Source: Halicephalobus mephisto
Taxonomy: Eukaryota; Nematoda; Chromadorea; Rhabditida; Panagrolaimidae
Direction of reading: 5' to 3'
Assembly (NCBI GenBank): GCA_009193035.1
Contig: SWDT01000003.1
Span: forward strand, 496,001 to 560,000
Length of the DNA: 64,000 bases
Below, piece after piece: positions 24,901 to 36,400 of the stretch. Under the pieces are notes generated by a model. That model did no database searches, had not been told where the DNA came from, and saw only the letters and a list, made by a program, of their open reading frames with translations. The position numbers were made by a program, and so were the translations under genes. The stretch's first letter is position 1, and every line of letters begins with the position of its first letter.

Positions 24901-26800
24901 TTTGATTTTGCAATGTTTGAAATTGAAATATGAAAAAGTAAGGATTTTTAAAACTGAAAAATTTTAATTCTAAATTTTTTAGATTACTGGAGCATCGTTG
25001 AAATGCCTCGTTTCTTTGTTAAAATTTAAATTACCCTCGGCTCAGAAAAATGAAAAAGAATTAATAGAGAGATTATTTGTTGTTTTAGCTGATTACTCAT
25101 CGACAGAAAAAGTAGGAGAATTAAGAAGTAATATATTCAAATGTATAACGACATTAATTCATATATCGTCAAGTTCAATTTTAACGAAAAAAAGATTACA
25201 AATTTTGCTGAATTATGCTGAAGCAGATGTTATGGATAGTCAACGACAAGCTACGGCATTTGCTTTAATTAAGGCTATTTTGAATAAGGTTATTAAAGAT
25301 GAGAAAATTATTGAAATGATGGATTACTTGGGAGAAATTTCAATAACATCGTCATTGGAACATGTTAGAAGAAGTTCAAGAGAAATGATGCTTATTTATA
25401 TTACATTATATAAAATTAAAGAAGAAGAATTAGAAAAATGGCTAAATTTTTATTTAGAACAGTTGGAATATGAAGGTGAAGATGGTAGATTATCTGCATT
25501 GGAAATGACGAATTCGATTATAAATGGCATGACAGAGGAAATTTGTAGTAAATTTTGTCTTTTTATTTTTATTAAATTAGCTGCTAGAATAGCTAATGAT
25601 GAAAGTAAGAAATGTGTGAAATTTGTTTTATTGACAATAAGAAAATTGATTCAATCGACAACAGAAAAATGTCATAATGAATTGCTTAATGTTACGAAAG
25701 ATTGGATATCGGCGGAAAAAGAAGGAACTGTGATTATTGGATGTAAAGTATTAAATGAATTGGCTAGAAATTTGCCGAATTTGGTGTCGTCGAAATTGGA
25801 TGGATATATGAATTGTTTGATTTGTATTATTAAAGAAGTAAATTTGGAATCGTTTTCTGAAAATGTAATAATATCTGTTATTGAAACATTGACGATATTA
25901 TGTCAATTAATTCCGGATTTATTTGTTATTAATTTTATAAAGGATGAAATTAATAATATATTGCAAAAATTGAATGGATTATTACGTTGTACATTATCGA
26001 GAAATATTCAAACAATAACAGCAGGATTTTTTGGACAATTACTTGGTTATATGTCGTTTGAAACAACAATGGAATCGGAAAAATTACAAAATATTATATC
26101 TAATACAATTGGTTGGTTAGAAATTGCATATTCAATGTGTTTTATTATGAAAAATATTGAAGTAGAAGAATCAACAATAGATCAAATTGTGAAAAATTTA
26201 ATTTCATTAAGTACATTTATTAATACAGATGAAAATTTTGATGGATTTATGCGTAGAATTTGTTCAATTTGTACGAAAGAAATAACAATAATTAAAAATC
26301 AATCAAAAAGAGTAAGTTTTTGAATATATTTTTAAATAAAAAAGTAATTTTTTAAGAGAATTGGTATATTTAAAATGACAGCAGCAATTGCATTGAAATG
26401 TTCAAAATCTCATGGTTTGATTTTGACTAAAAGAATAATGCCATTTCTTTATCGTGAAATTTCTGGTAAATCTTCAACGGATAAAGCTCAATTACAGTTA
26501 CTTGCAAATGAAGTAGGTGAAATTTTGAAAGAAAAAATAGGAAATGATGAATATTCGCAAATGTTGATTGAATGTAGTAAGAAAGCCTCTGAAAAGAAGT
26601 TGAAACGCAAACAGGAAATGGCCAACTTGGTCATCACGAATCCAGAAATGGCTCAAGAAATGAAGAAAGCTAAAACTAAGAAACAAGCAGAAATGAGGAA
26701 ACGAAAATTAGATGCTGAAAAACCGTACAGAATTACAAAAAGAAGAAATCGTCGAGAAATAAATGAAAAATTTGAAAACCTTGAAACGGAATTATTTTAA
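12930..26800 (+). CDS. UTP20: UTP20/DRIM, small-subunit processome component
   Basis: Thirteen exons: 12930-12977, 13024-13171, 13217-13547, 13592-13964, 14016-14514, 14558-15261, 15305-15919, 15964-16421, 21598-22437, 22483-23644, 23936-24937, 24983-26311, 26357-26800. Together they encode 2650 residues in one frame (human about 2785). Matches to the human protein run end to end: an N-terminal LDQETYFFAAIAEW block, RRFAAEAFSFLLRK, DVFSKFSNPKTL, a central YLTYR-like HEAT region, ITGASLKCLV, DSQRQATAFALIKAIL and a lysine-rich tail with NLVITNPEMA. UTP20 is an alpha-solenoid scaffold of the nucleolar 90S pre-ribosome needed for 18S rRNA processing. Acidic and basic stretches occur near the exon 7 end and in the tail, the latter a likely nucleolar signal. 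Most introns are 43-50 nt, but intron 8 is 5176 nt and holds a whole antisense gene. The first exon codes only 16 residues, so the start is less certain than the rest. Confidence 0.95.
16488..20398 (-). CDS. Chaoptin-like leucine-rich-repeat surface protein, nested in UTP20 intron 8
   Basis: Exons 20398-20162, 20116-19212, 19165-17242 and 17198-16488 give 1258 residues; the three introns are 43-46 nt. Order: a signal peptide (residues 1-27, IHRILLFLLQTLLVS), a Cys-rich N-terminal cap (Cys29, Cys42, Cys44), about forty 24-residue repeats of the LxxLxLxxNxI type, an LRRCT cap starting near Cys1163/Cys1165 (PVLCTCEMEWIRQW) and a short C-terminal hydrophobic tail without cytoplasmic residues, as for a GPI-anchor signal. 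Length, LRRCT and tail resemble chaoptin, a GPI-linked adhesion molecule of insects (about 1315 residues), and related nematode extracellular LRR proteins. A role in cell adhesion or apical matrix organisation is inferred. The gene uses the intron of UTP20 on the other strand, ending 66 nt from UTP20 exon 8. Confidence 0.88.
20399..21597 (-). promoter_or_regulatory. Upstream region of the LRR gene within UTP20 intron 8
   Basis: TTTTTCAG (minus strand, ending at 20401) precedes the ATG by two bases and fits a trans-splice or 5'-UTR splice acceptor. 20440-20600 is relatively GC-rich and may hold the promoter. The rest is AT-rich without repeats or coding frames that look real; the open frames at 20683-21148 have no supporting features. 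Confidence 0.4.
23645..23935 (+). other. UTP20 intron 10
   Basis: A 291-nt intron, longer than most in the gene, AT-rich with no distinct element. Donor AAT|GTGAGT, acceptor TTTTTAG|CAA; the frame resumes in phase 0 with the UTP20 SDGEELKRAP block. Confidence 0.7.
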
Positions 26801-27760
26801 TGTTTGTTTTTGTTGAGTTTTTAATTTTAATGAATATTTTTGGATTTGAAAAGATTTAACTGGTTTTGGACCAATTTTGGCATGAATGGAACAATTAACC
26901 GGGACTTGAATGACCAATAGGAAAAGGTGTGGAATTTTCTTTTGTTAAAGGATTTTTCTTTTTCGTAGATTTCATGACCTAGAGAAGACAGGAAACATTG
27001 ATTTTAGTTTTAGCCTAAGGCAATTGTTGGATTTGGATGATATTTTTAAAGTTGAAAAATGAAAATTATAAATTTTAATTTTAAAAGTTTTTAATTTTAA
27101 TTTTTAATTTTTTTTATTTTTTTAGAATTTTAATTTTTTTTAATTTTTAATTTTTTTAGAATTTTAATTTTAATTTTTTTATTTTTTTATTTTTTTAGAA
27201 TTTTATTTTTTTTTTATTTTTATTATTTTTTTTAAAAATTCTTTATTACTTTTTTTATATGACCGGTTAGATTCAAATAACCGTGAAATTTTGGACAGTT
27301 GAAATAAAAAATTATTTTAAAAAAAAAGTTTTTTGGGGTGTTAGAAAGTTTAATTTTGACTCCAGGAGACTTGTTTTGAAATTCTGGATTCCGGGCCTTC
27401 GCGACCAAAATTTTTCGTTTTTGAATTAAATCATTTGTTTTTCAATTTTTCAATTTTGGAAGTTTTTTATTTTTTTAAATAATTTTATTTAAATTTAAAA
27501 TTTATAAAATTTTTCAAATAAATTTATTATTAAATTTTTTAAAAAATCGGTTTCGAAAAAAATTTTCAAAATTAAAAAAAATCTCGAGGAGAATTTTTAG
27601 GATTTTTTCGAAATTCTCAAAATTTTTTATTTTAAATAATTTTGAAATTTTTGTGAATTCTAAATTTTTTGAAATTTTAAATTTTTTTATTTTCTAAAAT
27701 TTTTAAATTTATATAATATTTTTGAAAATTTAGGAACTTTTCGATTAATTTTGAAAATTC
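26801..27760. other. Gene-free AT-rich region downstream of UTP20
   Basis: Low-complexity T runs (27040-27245) and short mixed patches (26860-27010, 27255-27420). No open frame or RNA gene recognised. Confidence 0.5.
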
Positions 27761-27769
27761 TGAAAATTT

Positions 27770-28120
27770 CGTAAAGTTTCAGAAGGCTCCAGAAGGCATT
27801 TATTAAATTTTTAAGATTTTTGTAAAATTTTCAAAAATTCTAAAACTTATGTAACATTTTTGAAAATTTAGGAACTTTTCTAGAATTTTCAAAATTAATA
27901 GAAAAATTTCTAAGATTTTTTCAAAATTTAAAATTTCTGTTTTCAAAAATTCTAAAATTTATGTAACATTTTTGAAAATTTAGGAACTTTTCTAGAATTT
28001 TCAAAATTAATAGAAAAATTTTCGAGATTTCAGAAGACATTTATCAAATTTTTAAAATTTAAAATTTCTTTGTTTTTGAAAATTTTTAAATTTATATAAT
28101 ATTTTTGAAAATTTAGGAAC
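27770..28120. repeat. Diverged repeat with TTTAGGAACTTTTC core
   Basis: Four units of 100-120 bases containing ATATTTTTGAAAATTTAGGAACTTTTC; earlier relatives begin near 27710. Confidence 0.6.
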
Positions 28121-28129
28121 TTTTCGGAA

Positions 28130-28440
28130 TTGACAGAAAAGTGCACAAAGTCCCAGAATTGTCCACTGATTCTAAATGCATAACTTTATTGAGAAATTTT
28201 TCATCGACTACTTTGTTCAATGAAATTAAGCCCATTTCCGAGTTCAAAAATTCCCTTTCTCGCTCTGATGCATTTTTGACTAATTTTGTCTTTTATTTTT
28301 TTGTTTTTTCGGGTCGCAAGATTCTCAAAGAATGAATACTTTGAGCGCCGAAAATCTGAGTGCCGCGGTGCTGTTGAGTCCATATCGCTGCAAAACTAAT
28401 TCTGTTATTGCCTCAGGATGATGTCTTATTTTCCTCTAAG
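28130..28440. other. Mixed-composition island without a gene call
   Basis: About 300 bases of near-coding composition. The short frames on both strands match no family I know and overlap each other. Confidence 0.3.
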
Positions 28441-28459
28441 GTTTCCCGAAAGTACGGGT

Positions 28460-28800
28460 TTCGTTCCGAAATTACTTTCTTTTTCGAAAATCCCCAAAAG
28501 TACAACTTTCGTTTCGAGACATTTTCAAAAGTAAAGTTCTCATTTTTGAGATACTTCAAAAAATAAAACTTTCGTTTCGAGATATTTTTGAAAATAAAAC
28601 TTTCGTTTCGAGATATTTTTGAAAATAGAACTTTCGTTTTGAGATACTTCAAAAAATAAAACTTTCGTTTCGAGATATTTCTCAAAATAGAACTTTCGTT
28701 TCGAGATATTTCAAAAAATAAAATTTTCGTTTCGAGATATTTCAAAAAATAGAACTTTCGTTTTGGGATATTTCAAAAAATAAAATTTTCGTTTCGAGAC
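28460..28800. repeat. About 30-bp minisatellite (CTTTCGTTTCGAGATA)
   Basis: About eleven units of AAAATAAAACTTTCGTTTCG followed by AGATATTTC, tandem from about 28480 to 28795. The minus strand reads through it as an open frame with an SKRKFYFLKYL-type repeat, which is a repeat artefact. Confidence 0.85.
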
Positions 28801-29099
28801 TACTTGTTTTTAAAAATGTTTTTTGAGAATAGTTTTCGTTTAAAAACTGCTTTTTCAAGACATCATTAGAAATGGGATTTTCGCTTTGGGATTACCTCTT
28901 TCAAAGATGTGCTTAAAAGCACAGTTTTCGTTTCGAGACTGCCTTTTTTCAAAGACATTTTTACTTTTCCTGAATTTTTTCAATTTTCTTTTTGAATTAT
29001 TTGTTTTCTCATAAAATAGTGGAAAATACAGCTGAAGAGCGACATTCGATGCCTGGATTAGGCGTCTCTTTGACTTTTGAGAAGTCAAGACTTGAAGAT

Positions 29100-30210
29100 G
29101 ATTGACCGCCGTTTAATTCCTCATTTCGAGTGCTTTCCCCAATTCTGAGTCCATCAATCCAGAAAACCTTGGTCAACATTTCCGTTCAATTTCTTCAATG
29201 TTAAAAATAATATTAAACTTTCCAGTGCCTCCGGCAATAAGTGTTTTAAGTTGTTCATTTTTCAATTCTTTTTAATTTAAATTTTTTATTTTTTTAAAAT
29301 TAAACATTTTTATTTTTTTTATATTTTTTAAAGATTTATTTATTTATAAAAATCCAAAAAATTTTTATTCAATTTTTTTTTCAAAAAATTATTAAACTTT
29401 TCATTCCCTCCGGCAATAAGTGTTTTAAGTTGTTCATTTTCAATTTTTCAATTTTGAATATTCTTTAAAAATTACCAAATGAAGGCAATTTTGTTTTTCT
29501 CGAACAGGAAATCGTTTATTGAGCTCATTTCTGGAAATCCGAGAAAACATTGGTCAACATTTCCGTTCAATTACTTTAATGCCAAAAATGAAACTTTTCA
29601 ATCCCTCTGGCGATGAAAGTTTAACATTTAAATTTTAAAAAATTTCACATTTTTTAAATTTTTATTTTTTAAAAAATTTCACATTTTTTAAATTTTATTT
29701 TTTAAAAATTTTTATTTTTTTAAAAATTTCACATTTTTTATTTTCTAAAAAATTATTTTATTTTTAAATTTAAAAGTTTTTTTTTTATTTTTTAAAATTT
29801 TTTATTTTTAAATTTAAAAGTTTTTTTTATTTTTTAAAATTTTTTATTTTTAAAAAAAATTATTTTTTTTTTGAGAAATTTTATTTTAAAAAATTTTTAT
29901 TTTTTTGAATTTTTCTAAAATTAAAATTTTTGTTTTTAAAAAATCCAAAAAATTAAATATTTTCGTTTTAAAAATTAATATTGAATTTCTTATTCCTTCC
30001 GGCAATGAAAATTTAGATCTTTTAATTTTTGAATTTTTTATTTTAGAAAATTATTGACGAAGGTAGTTGTCTAATTTCCGAACGGGAAATTACTAAATTT
30101 ATTTACTCACAAAACTGAAGAAATTTGTAGGTACATTTTCCATATTTTTGTTTTCTAAAATAAAACAAAATTTTTCTCATCCCCTCAGGCAATGAAAATT
30201 TAAATATTTT
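29100..30210. repeat. Dispersed CCCTCCGGCAAT repeat
   Basis: Five copies of an element containing TTTTCATTCCCTCCGGCAAT, some followed by AAGTGTTTTAAGTTGTTC, near 29222, 29400, 29596, 29985 and 30175. They alternate with A/T-only tracts; 29155-29190 and 29535-29570 share a TTGGTCAACATTTCCGTTCA segment. Confidence 0.7.
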
Positions 30211-30391
30211 ATTTTTAAAATTCTATTTTTTAAAAATTATTAAATTTCAAAAATATTTAAAATTTGAAAGAATTTAATTTTTTTAAATTATTAAATTTGA
30301 ATGAATTTTATTTTTTTTTATTTTTGTTTTTTATTCGTTTTTTAGATTTGCATGATTTTTAATTTAATTCGAAAATAATAAAATTAAAGCA

Positions 30392-30410
30392 TTTTTCAGA
30401 TTTTCTACAG
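30392..30410 (+). other. Putative trans-splice acceptor of the carbonic-anhydrase-related gene
   Basis: TTTTTCAG (30392-30399) and TTTTCTACAG (30401-30410) lie directly before the ATG at 30412. Either can serve as acceptor for a spliced leader. Confidence 0.45.
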
Positions 30411-30411
30411 T

Positions 30412-33400
30412 ATGCTGCCAAAAGCGATCGTTTTGTTCGTTTTTTGTTGGACGAAGACCGGGGCAGAGTACCCTTGGACCTTCGACAATGATCTTTTTGG
30501 AGGTTGGTCAATTCCAATTTTTAAATTTTTAAAAATAAAAAATTAAAAGAATTTTCTTAACTTTTTAAATTACAAAAGTTCAAATTTTTTTAATTTCTGT
30601 AATTTTTTCAATTTTTAGAGAACTTTAAAAATTTTCTAAATTTTTTAAATCTGAATTTTTAGAAAATTTTAAAAACCTTCTAAATTTTTTAAATTACAAA
30701 AATTTAAAAAAATTTGAATTTTTAGAATTTTAAAAAACTTGAATTTTTAGAATTTTAAAAAACTTGAATTTTTAGAATTTAAAAAAATTTGAATTTTTAT
30801 AGAATTTTTTAAAATTTGAATTTTTATAGAATTTTAAAAATTCAGAAAACTTAAAGTGGCTCAATTTCTTCATCCGGTTTGTCCTTGATAAATTGGGATT
30901 TCCTCTGAACGGCTTTAGCTCATGTTTCTAGAGGCCTTGGTGGAGGGATGGTCTTCCAAAATAAGGTTATCATACGGTAACTGACTATTTAACAGTAGTT
31001 GGAAACGAGAAATAATTTAATCAAACTTTTTTGGTTTTTTGTGTGAAATTCAGAAAATTTTTTACATTCTTTAAAAATTTTCAAAGGAAATTTAAATTTT
31101 TTTCTTTTAATTTTAAATTTAAATTTTTAAATTTTTTATCTTTTAATTTTAATTTTTAATTTAAATTTTTAAATTTTTTATCTTTTAATTTTAATTTTTA
31201 GTTTTAATTTTTTTCTTTTAATTTAAATTTTAAATTTAAATTTCTAAATTTTTATCTTTTAATTTTAATTTTTTTCTTTTAGTTTTAATTTTTAATTTAA
31301 ATTTTTTTTTAAATTTTAAATTTAAATTTTTTTTTATTTTTTATTTTCAAATGACATCAAAGCTACAAATTAGTGCTCAATTTGAATCCCTGCGCTTCGG
31401 GAACTTTCGTGCTGGGAGTCTTCTCGTTTTTCACGACGCACTTTGAAAAAATGACCTTTTCGTGATTTTCGAATTTTTCTGACGGAAATTATTTTTTTAA
31501 AGTATTTATTTCACAAAACGTCATATTTTAAAAAAATTATTGTAGTTTCTGGAAATTATCGTGACATAAATTTAATTTATTTTGAAAATTAAATTATATT
31601 CAATAATATAAAATTTTCGAATTTTTTCGCGGTGGGAGTTGATTCATTTTTTAAAATTTAATTTCAATTTTATTTAAAAGTAAAAATTTTATAAAATTTC
31701 TCAATTTTTTTTTATGAAAATTAACTTTATTTTTATTTTCAGACTAAATTTTATTTTTAAAAATATAAAATCTTCAAATTCTTTTTCTTAATGAGAATTA
31801 ATTTTATTTTTATTCAAAATTTCGATTATTTTCAAAAATATAAAATTTTTGAATTTTTTCGTGGTAAGAGTTAATTTTATTTTTATCCAAAATTTCGATT
31901 ATCTTTAAAAATATAAAATTTTCAAATTTTTTCGCGGTGGGAGTTGATTCATTTTTTAAAATTTTATTTCAATTTTATTCAAAAGTAAAAATTTTATAAA
32001 ATTTCTCAATTTTTTTTATGAAAATTAACTTTATTTTTATTTTTATTTTTAGACTAAATTTTATTTTTAAAAAGATAAAATTTTTGAATTTTTTCTTGAT
32101 GAGAATTAATTTTGTTTTTATTTATATCTAAAATTTCGATTATTTTTAAAAATATAAAAATTTCAAATTCTTTTTCTTGATGAGAATTAATTTTATTTTT
32201 ATCCAAAATTTCGATTATTTTCAAAAATATAAAATTTTTGAATTTTTTCGCGGTGAGAATTAATTTTGTTTTTATTCAAAAGTTTGATTATTTTTAAAAA
32301 TACAAAATCTTCAAATTCTTTTTCTTTGTGAGAATTAATTTTATTTTTATCCAAAAGTTTGATTATTTTTAAAAATACAAAATTTTCGAATTTTTTCGCG
32401 GTGAGAATTAATTTTATTTTTATCCAACAGTTTGATTATTTTTAAAAATATAAAATCTTCAAATTTTTTCGCGGTGGGAGTTTATTTGGCGTCATGGTAC
32501 ATTTCCTGTAGAGGTCATTAATGAAAATAATTTGACCGCTGCTAAAATTGGCCATTATGCAAATGGAAAATCGAGTCCTCCAAAGCAAGACCGAAGATGA
32601 ACGTGTCAGATTATGTTCAGCTTCGTTTTCGAGATTTTTATTTTAACTAAGTTTATTCAATTTTTTTTTTCGTTTTTCACCTCATCAGCTTCTTTGAAAA
32701 AAAATTTTCTTTGTAAAATTGCCTCAGGGCAAAAATAGACAAAAGATTTTTCGAAATTGTTGCTTTAGTTTTTTTTTGTTTATTTTTTTATTTTTACAAA
32801 TTTAATTAAATTTAATTAAAAAATCTTTCATCAAAAATTTTATTTTTCTTTAAAAATAAAAAAAATTTTTAAAAATCAAAAAATTAATTTTTTTACGATT
32901 TTCGAAAATTTAAAAATAAAATTCTAAAAAAATATCGAAATTTAAAAAAAAATCTATTTTTTATGATTTTCGAAAATTTCAAAAAAATAATTTTTTTTTA
33001 ATTTTAAAAATTAAAAAATCTTTAAAAATAAAATTTTTAATTTTTTTTAAATTTTTAAAAATTTATTTTTTTTTATATTTTTTAGAAATTTATTTTTTTT
33101 ACAATTTTTAAAAATTCTATTTTTTTTTTTGAAATATGTAAAATATTTAAAAATAGAAATTGATTAATAAAGATATGTTATTTTGTGTTTCGTTTAAAGT
33201 TGAAAAAGTTGAATAGACTCTGATTTTCACATTCATCCAGGACTCTGGAAAAGTACAGTCATAAATGGCTTCTAATCTCCTCCAATATTGGTTATTTTTG
33301 AATCTTTAATTTTCCAATTTCTCCAAATGTCGTATATCATACTATTTTTAAAAAAAAATAAAAAAGTAAATTTTTAAAAAGTTCCAAAATTTAAAAAATT

Positions 33401-36400
33401 TTTTAATATTTTTAAATTTTTAATATTTTTAAATTTTTAATATTTTTAAATTTTAAATTTTTTAATTCTGAAAAGATTCAGAACTTTTTATTGGATTTTT
33501 AGAAAAATTCAAAAACTTTTATAAAATTCCCTAAAATTATTTCTAAATTCTGAAAAATTTCGAAATCTATAAAATTAAAAAATCTACTAATTTCCGAAAT
33601 TTTCTAAAACTTCTAAAATCTCCGAAAATTCTTTCCTAAATTTTGGAATCGTCTGAAAATTTTTATGAAATTTCGAAATCTTCCATAAAATTTCGAAATT
33701 TTTTTCTGGATTTTAAAAATTTCGAAATTTTCAAAATATTTCATTAAATTTCAGTTTTTAAAAAAACTGAAATTTTTAAAAATTTTTTTTCAAAAAAATT
33801 CCTAATTTAAAAATCTTTGTTTTTGACGGATTTCAATTTCGAAAAAGCTCAGTGGATAATCCGAATCCTCAGCCAGCCTCCGAGCTTTCTTCTGACCGAC
33901 GAATCCGTTTTTATTCGTGAAAATTTTTTCCAAAAAATTAGTTTCTATGGCGATTTGTTAATTTTCATTTTTTTTGGAAAGACTGGTTTAACAAATATCT
34001 TCGTTTTTTAAAAATTCAAAAAAAAGTTCTTTGTGAAAATTGTCTCAACGCGAAATTTCGGAATTTTCCAGTCGAGACCCGGAAGTATAAAATTCATCTT
34101 TTTAATGCTTCTGAAAAATTCTAAAATTAATATCTTAAAAAAGCAGCATTTTTAATAAAATTCGAAAAATCGGTCCCGATTGGAAAATTTTGAAATTTTG
34201 TGTCAAGACCAAAAAGAACAAAAATTCGACTTTTATATGATTTTGAAAAATTCTAAAATTAATATTTTAAAAAAGCAGCATTTTTAATAAAATTCGAAAA
34301 ATTGGTCCCAACACGAAATTTAAAAATTTTCCAACCAGGACCAAAAATGTGAATTTTTATGTTTTCATGCTTCTGAAAAATTCTAAAATTAATATTTTAA
34401 AAAAGCAGCACTTTTAATAAAATTCGAAAAATCGGTCCCGATTGGAAAATTTTGAAATTTCGTGTCAAGACCAAAAAGAACAAAAATTCGACTTTTATGT
34501 GGTTTTACGAAATTCTAAAATTAATATTACAAAAAAAGCAGCATTTTTAATAAAATTCAAAAAATTGGTCTCAACACTAAATTTAAAAATTTTCCAACTA
34601 GGACCAAAAATATAAAAATTTAATTTTTACACAATTCTTTAAAAATTCATAAATTTTTACTATTTTAAAATAAATAATTTTTTTTAAATTTAAAAATTTA
34701 AAAATTTCTAATTTTTTAGAATTTTTAATTTTTTTAAATTTAAAAATTTCTAATTTTCTAATTTTTTAGGATTTTTAATTTTTAAAATTTAAAAATTTCA
34801 AAAATTTTATTCCTGGTCAGTTTGAAGGATTTATGGAATCTCATTCTTGAGATTGAATTCAAAAACATGGCGAAAAGGATGAATTAAATATGTTTCTTTG
34901 AAAAGCTCGGGAAGAAGGATGGGGACTGGACACGAGGCAGCTGGGGTTTCGGATTGCGCGTTTCCACGCGAAAATTCTCAGATGGGAAAGTAAGTATTTT
35001 TGAATGAAGATTTTGTTCTTCGTTTTATCCAAGTTAACAATCAGAGTTGGAAATCGGATTTAAAACTTTCGTGCTAGGACACAATTTTCGAAACTTTCGC
35101 GTCAGGACAGTTTTTCAATTTTCAAGATTTTCGCGCTGAGACAACTTTTCAATTTTCGTGTTAAGACAGTTATTCGATTTTCGAAATTTTCGCGCCAGGA
35201 CAGTTTTTTGATTTTTCGAAATTTTCGTGTCAGGACAGTTTTTCGATTTCTGAATTTTCGTGCTGGGATACAATTTTTCATTTTTTTCAAAATTTTCGCG
35301 TTAGGACAGTTTTCGAAATTCAGCTTTTTCGCGCTAAGAATCGATTTTCGAATTTCAGAGTTTTCGTGGTGAGAAATTTTCAAAATTTTTTTACAATTTT
35401 TGTGTGAAATTCTACTCCTACCTGGGAACAAAAAAGATTCCTATTATAAGTAAAAATTTTGTAGTGAAAAATTTTTATTTTTTTCAATTTTAAAGATATT
35501 TTAAAAATTCTGAAATTTAAATTAAAATTAGTCTTCAGAATTTTGGATTCTGAAGGTTAACTTTTGATTCTGATTTGAGATTCAGAATCTGTGGATTTTA
35601 TTACAGTATTTTAAGTACTTTTTTTAATTTTAAAGATATTTTAAAAATTCTGAAATTTAAATTAAAATTAGTTTTCAGAACCCAGGATTCTGAAACTTAG
35701 CTTCTGATTCTGATTTGAGATTCAGAATCTATCAGTTCCATTACAGTATTTTAAGTACTTTTTTCAATTTTAAAGATATTTTAAAAATTTTGGAGTTAAA
35801 ATTAAAGTTAGTCTTCAGAATCCAGGATTCTGAAACTTAGCTTCTGATTCTGATTTGAGATTCAGAATCTATCAGTTCCATTACAGTATTTTAAGAACTT
35901 TTTTTAATTTTAAAGATATTTTAAAAATTCTGAAATTTAAATTTAAATTATTTTTCAGAATCCAAGATTCTGAAACTTAGCTTCTGATTCTGATTTGAGA
36001 TTAAGAAACTGAGTTTTATTACAGTATTATAAATAAACAGTTTTTATAAAATTTTAAATTGGAACAGAAACGTCACATAGTCCCTTGTTTAAGTCGTTTT
36101 TTGCACGGAATCTCACTCCCACCCGAGATAAACCAACTTCATCTTCTTTAAGAATTTTCGTCACGGGAATTCTATCCCACTCATAGTTGTTTATTTGTGG
36201 AGGAATTCATTTACATCTAGGATCAAAGAACTATACTACAGTAATTAGAAATTTTCACTGTTGAAATTAACTTTTTTAAATTTATTTTCTATAAAATTTC
36301 AATTATGTCTAAAAACAGAAAATATTACAGTAATCAGAGACTTTCACTACGAAAATTAACTTTTTTAAATTTATTTTTTATAAAATTTCAATTATGTCTA

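Noticed and set aside
28413..28745. Minus-strand frame with SKRKFYFLKYL repeat
   Set aside because: Pure translation of a 30-bp minisatellite with no start context, splice sites or non-repeat sequence.
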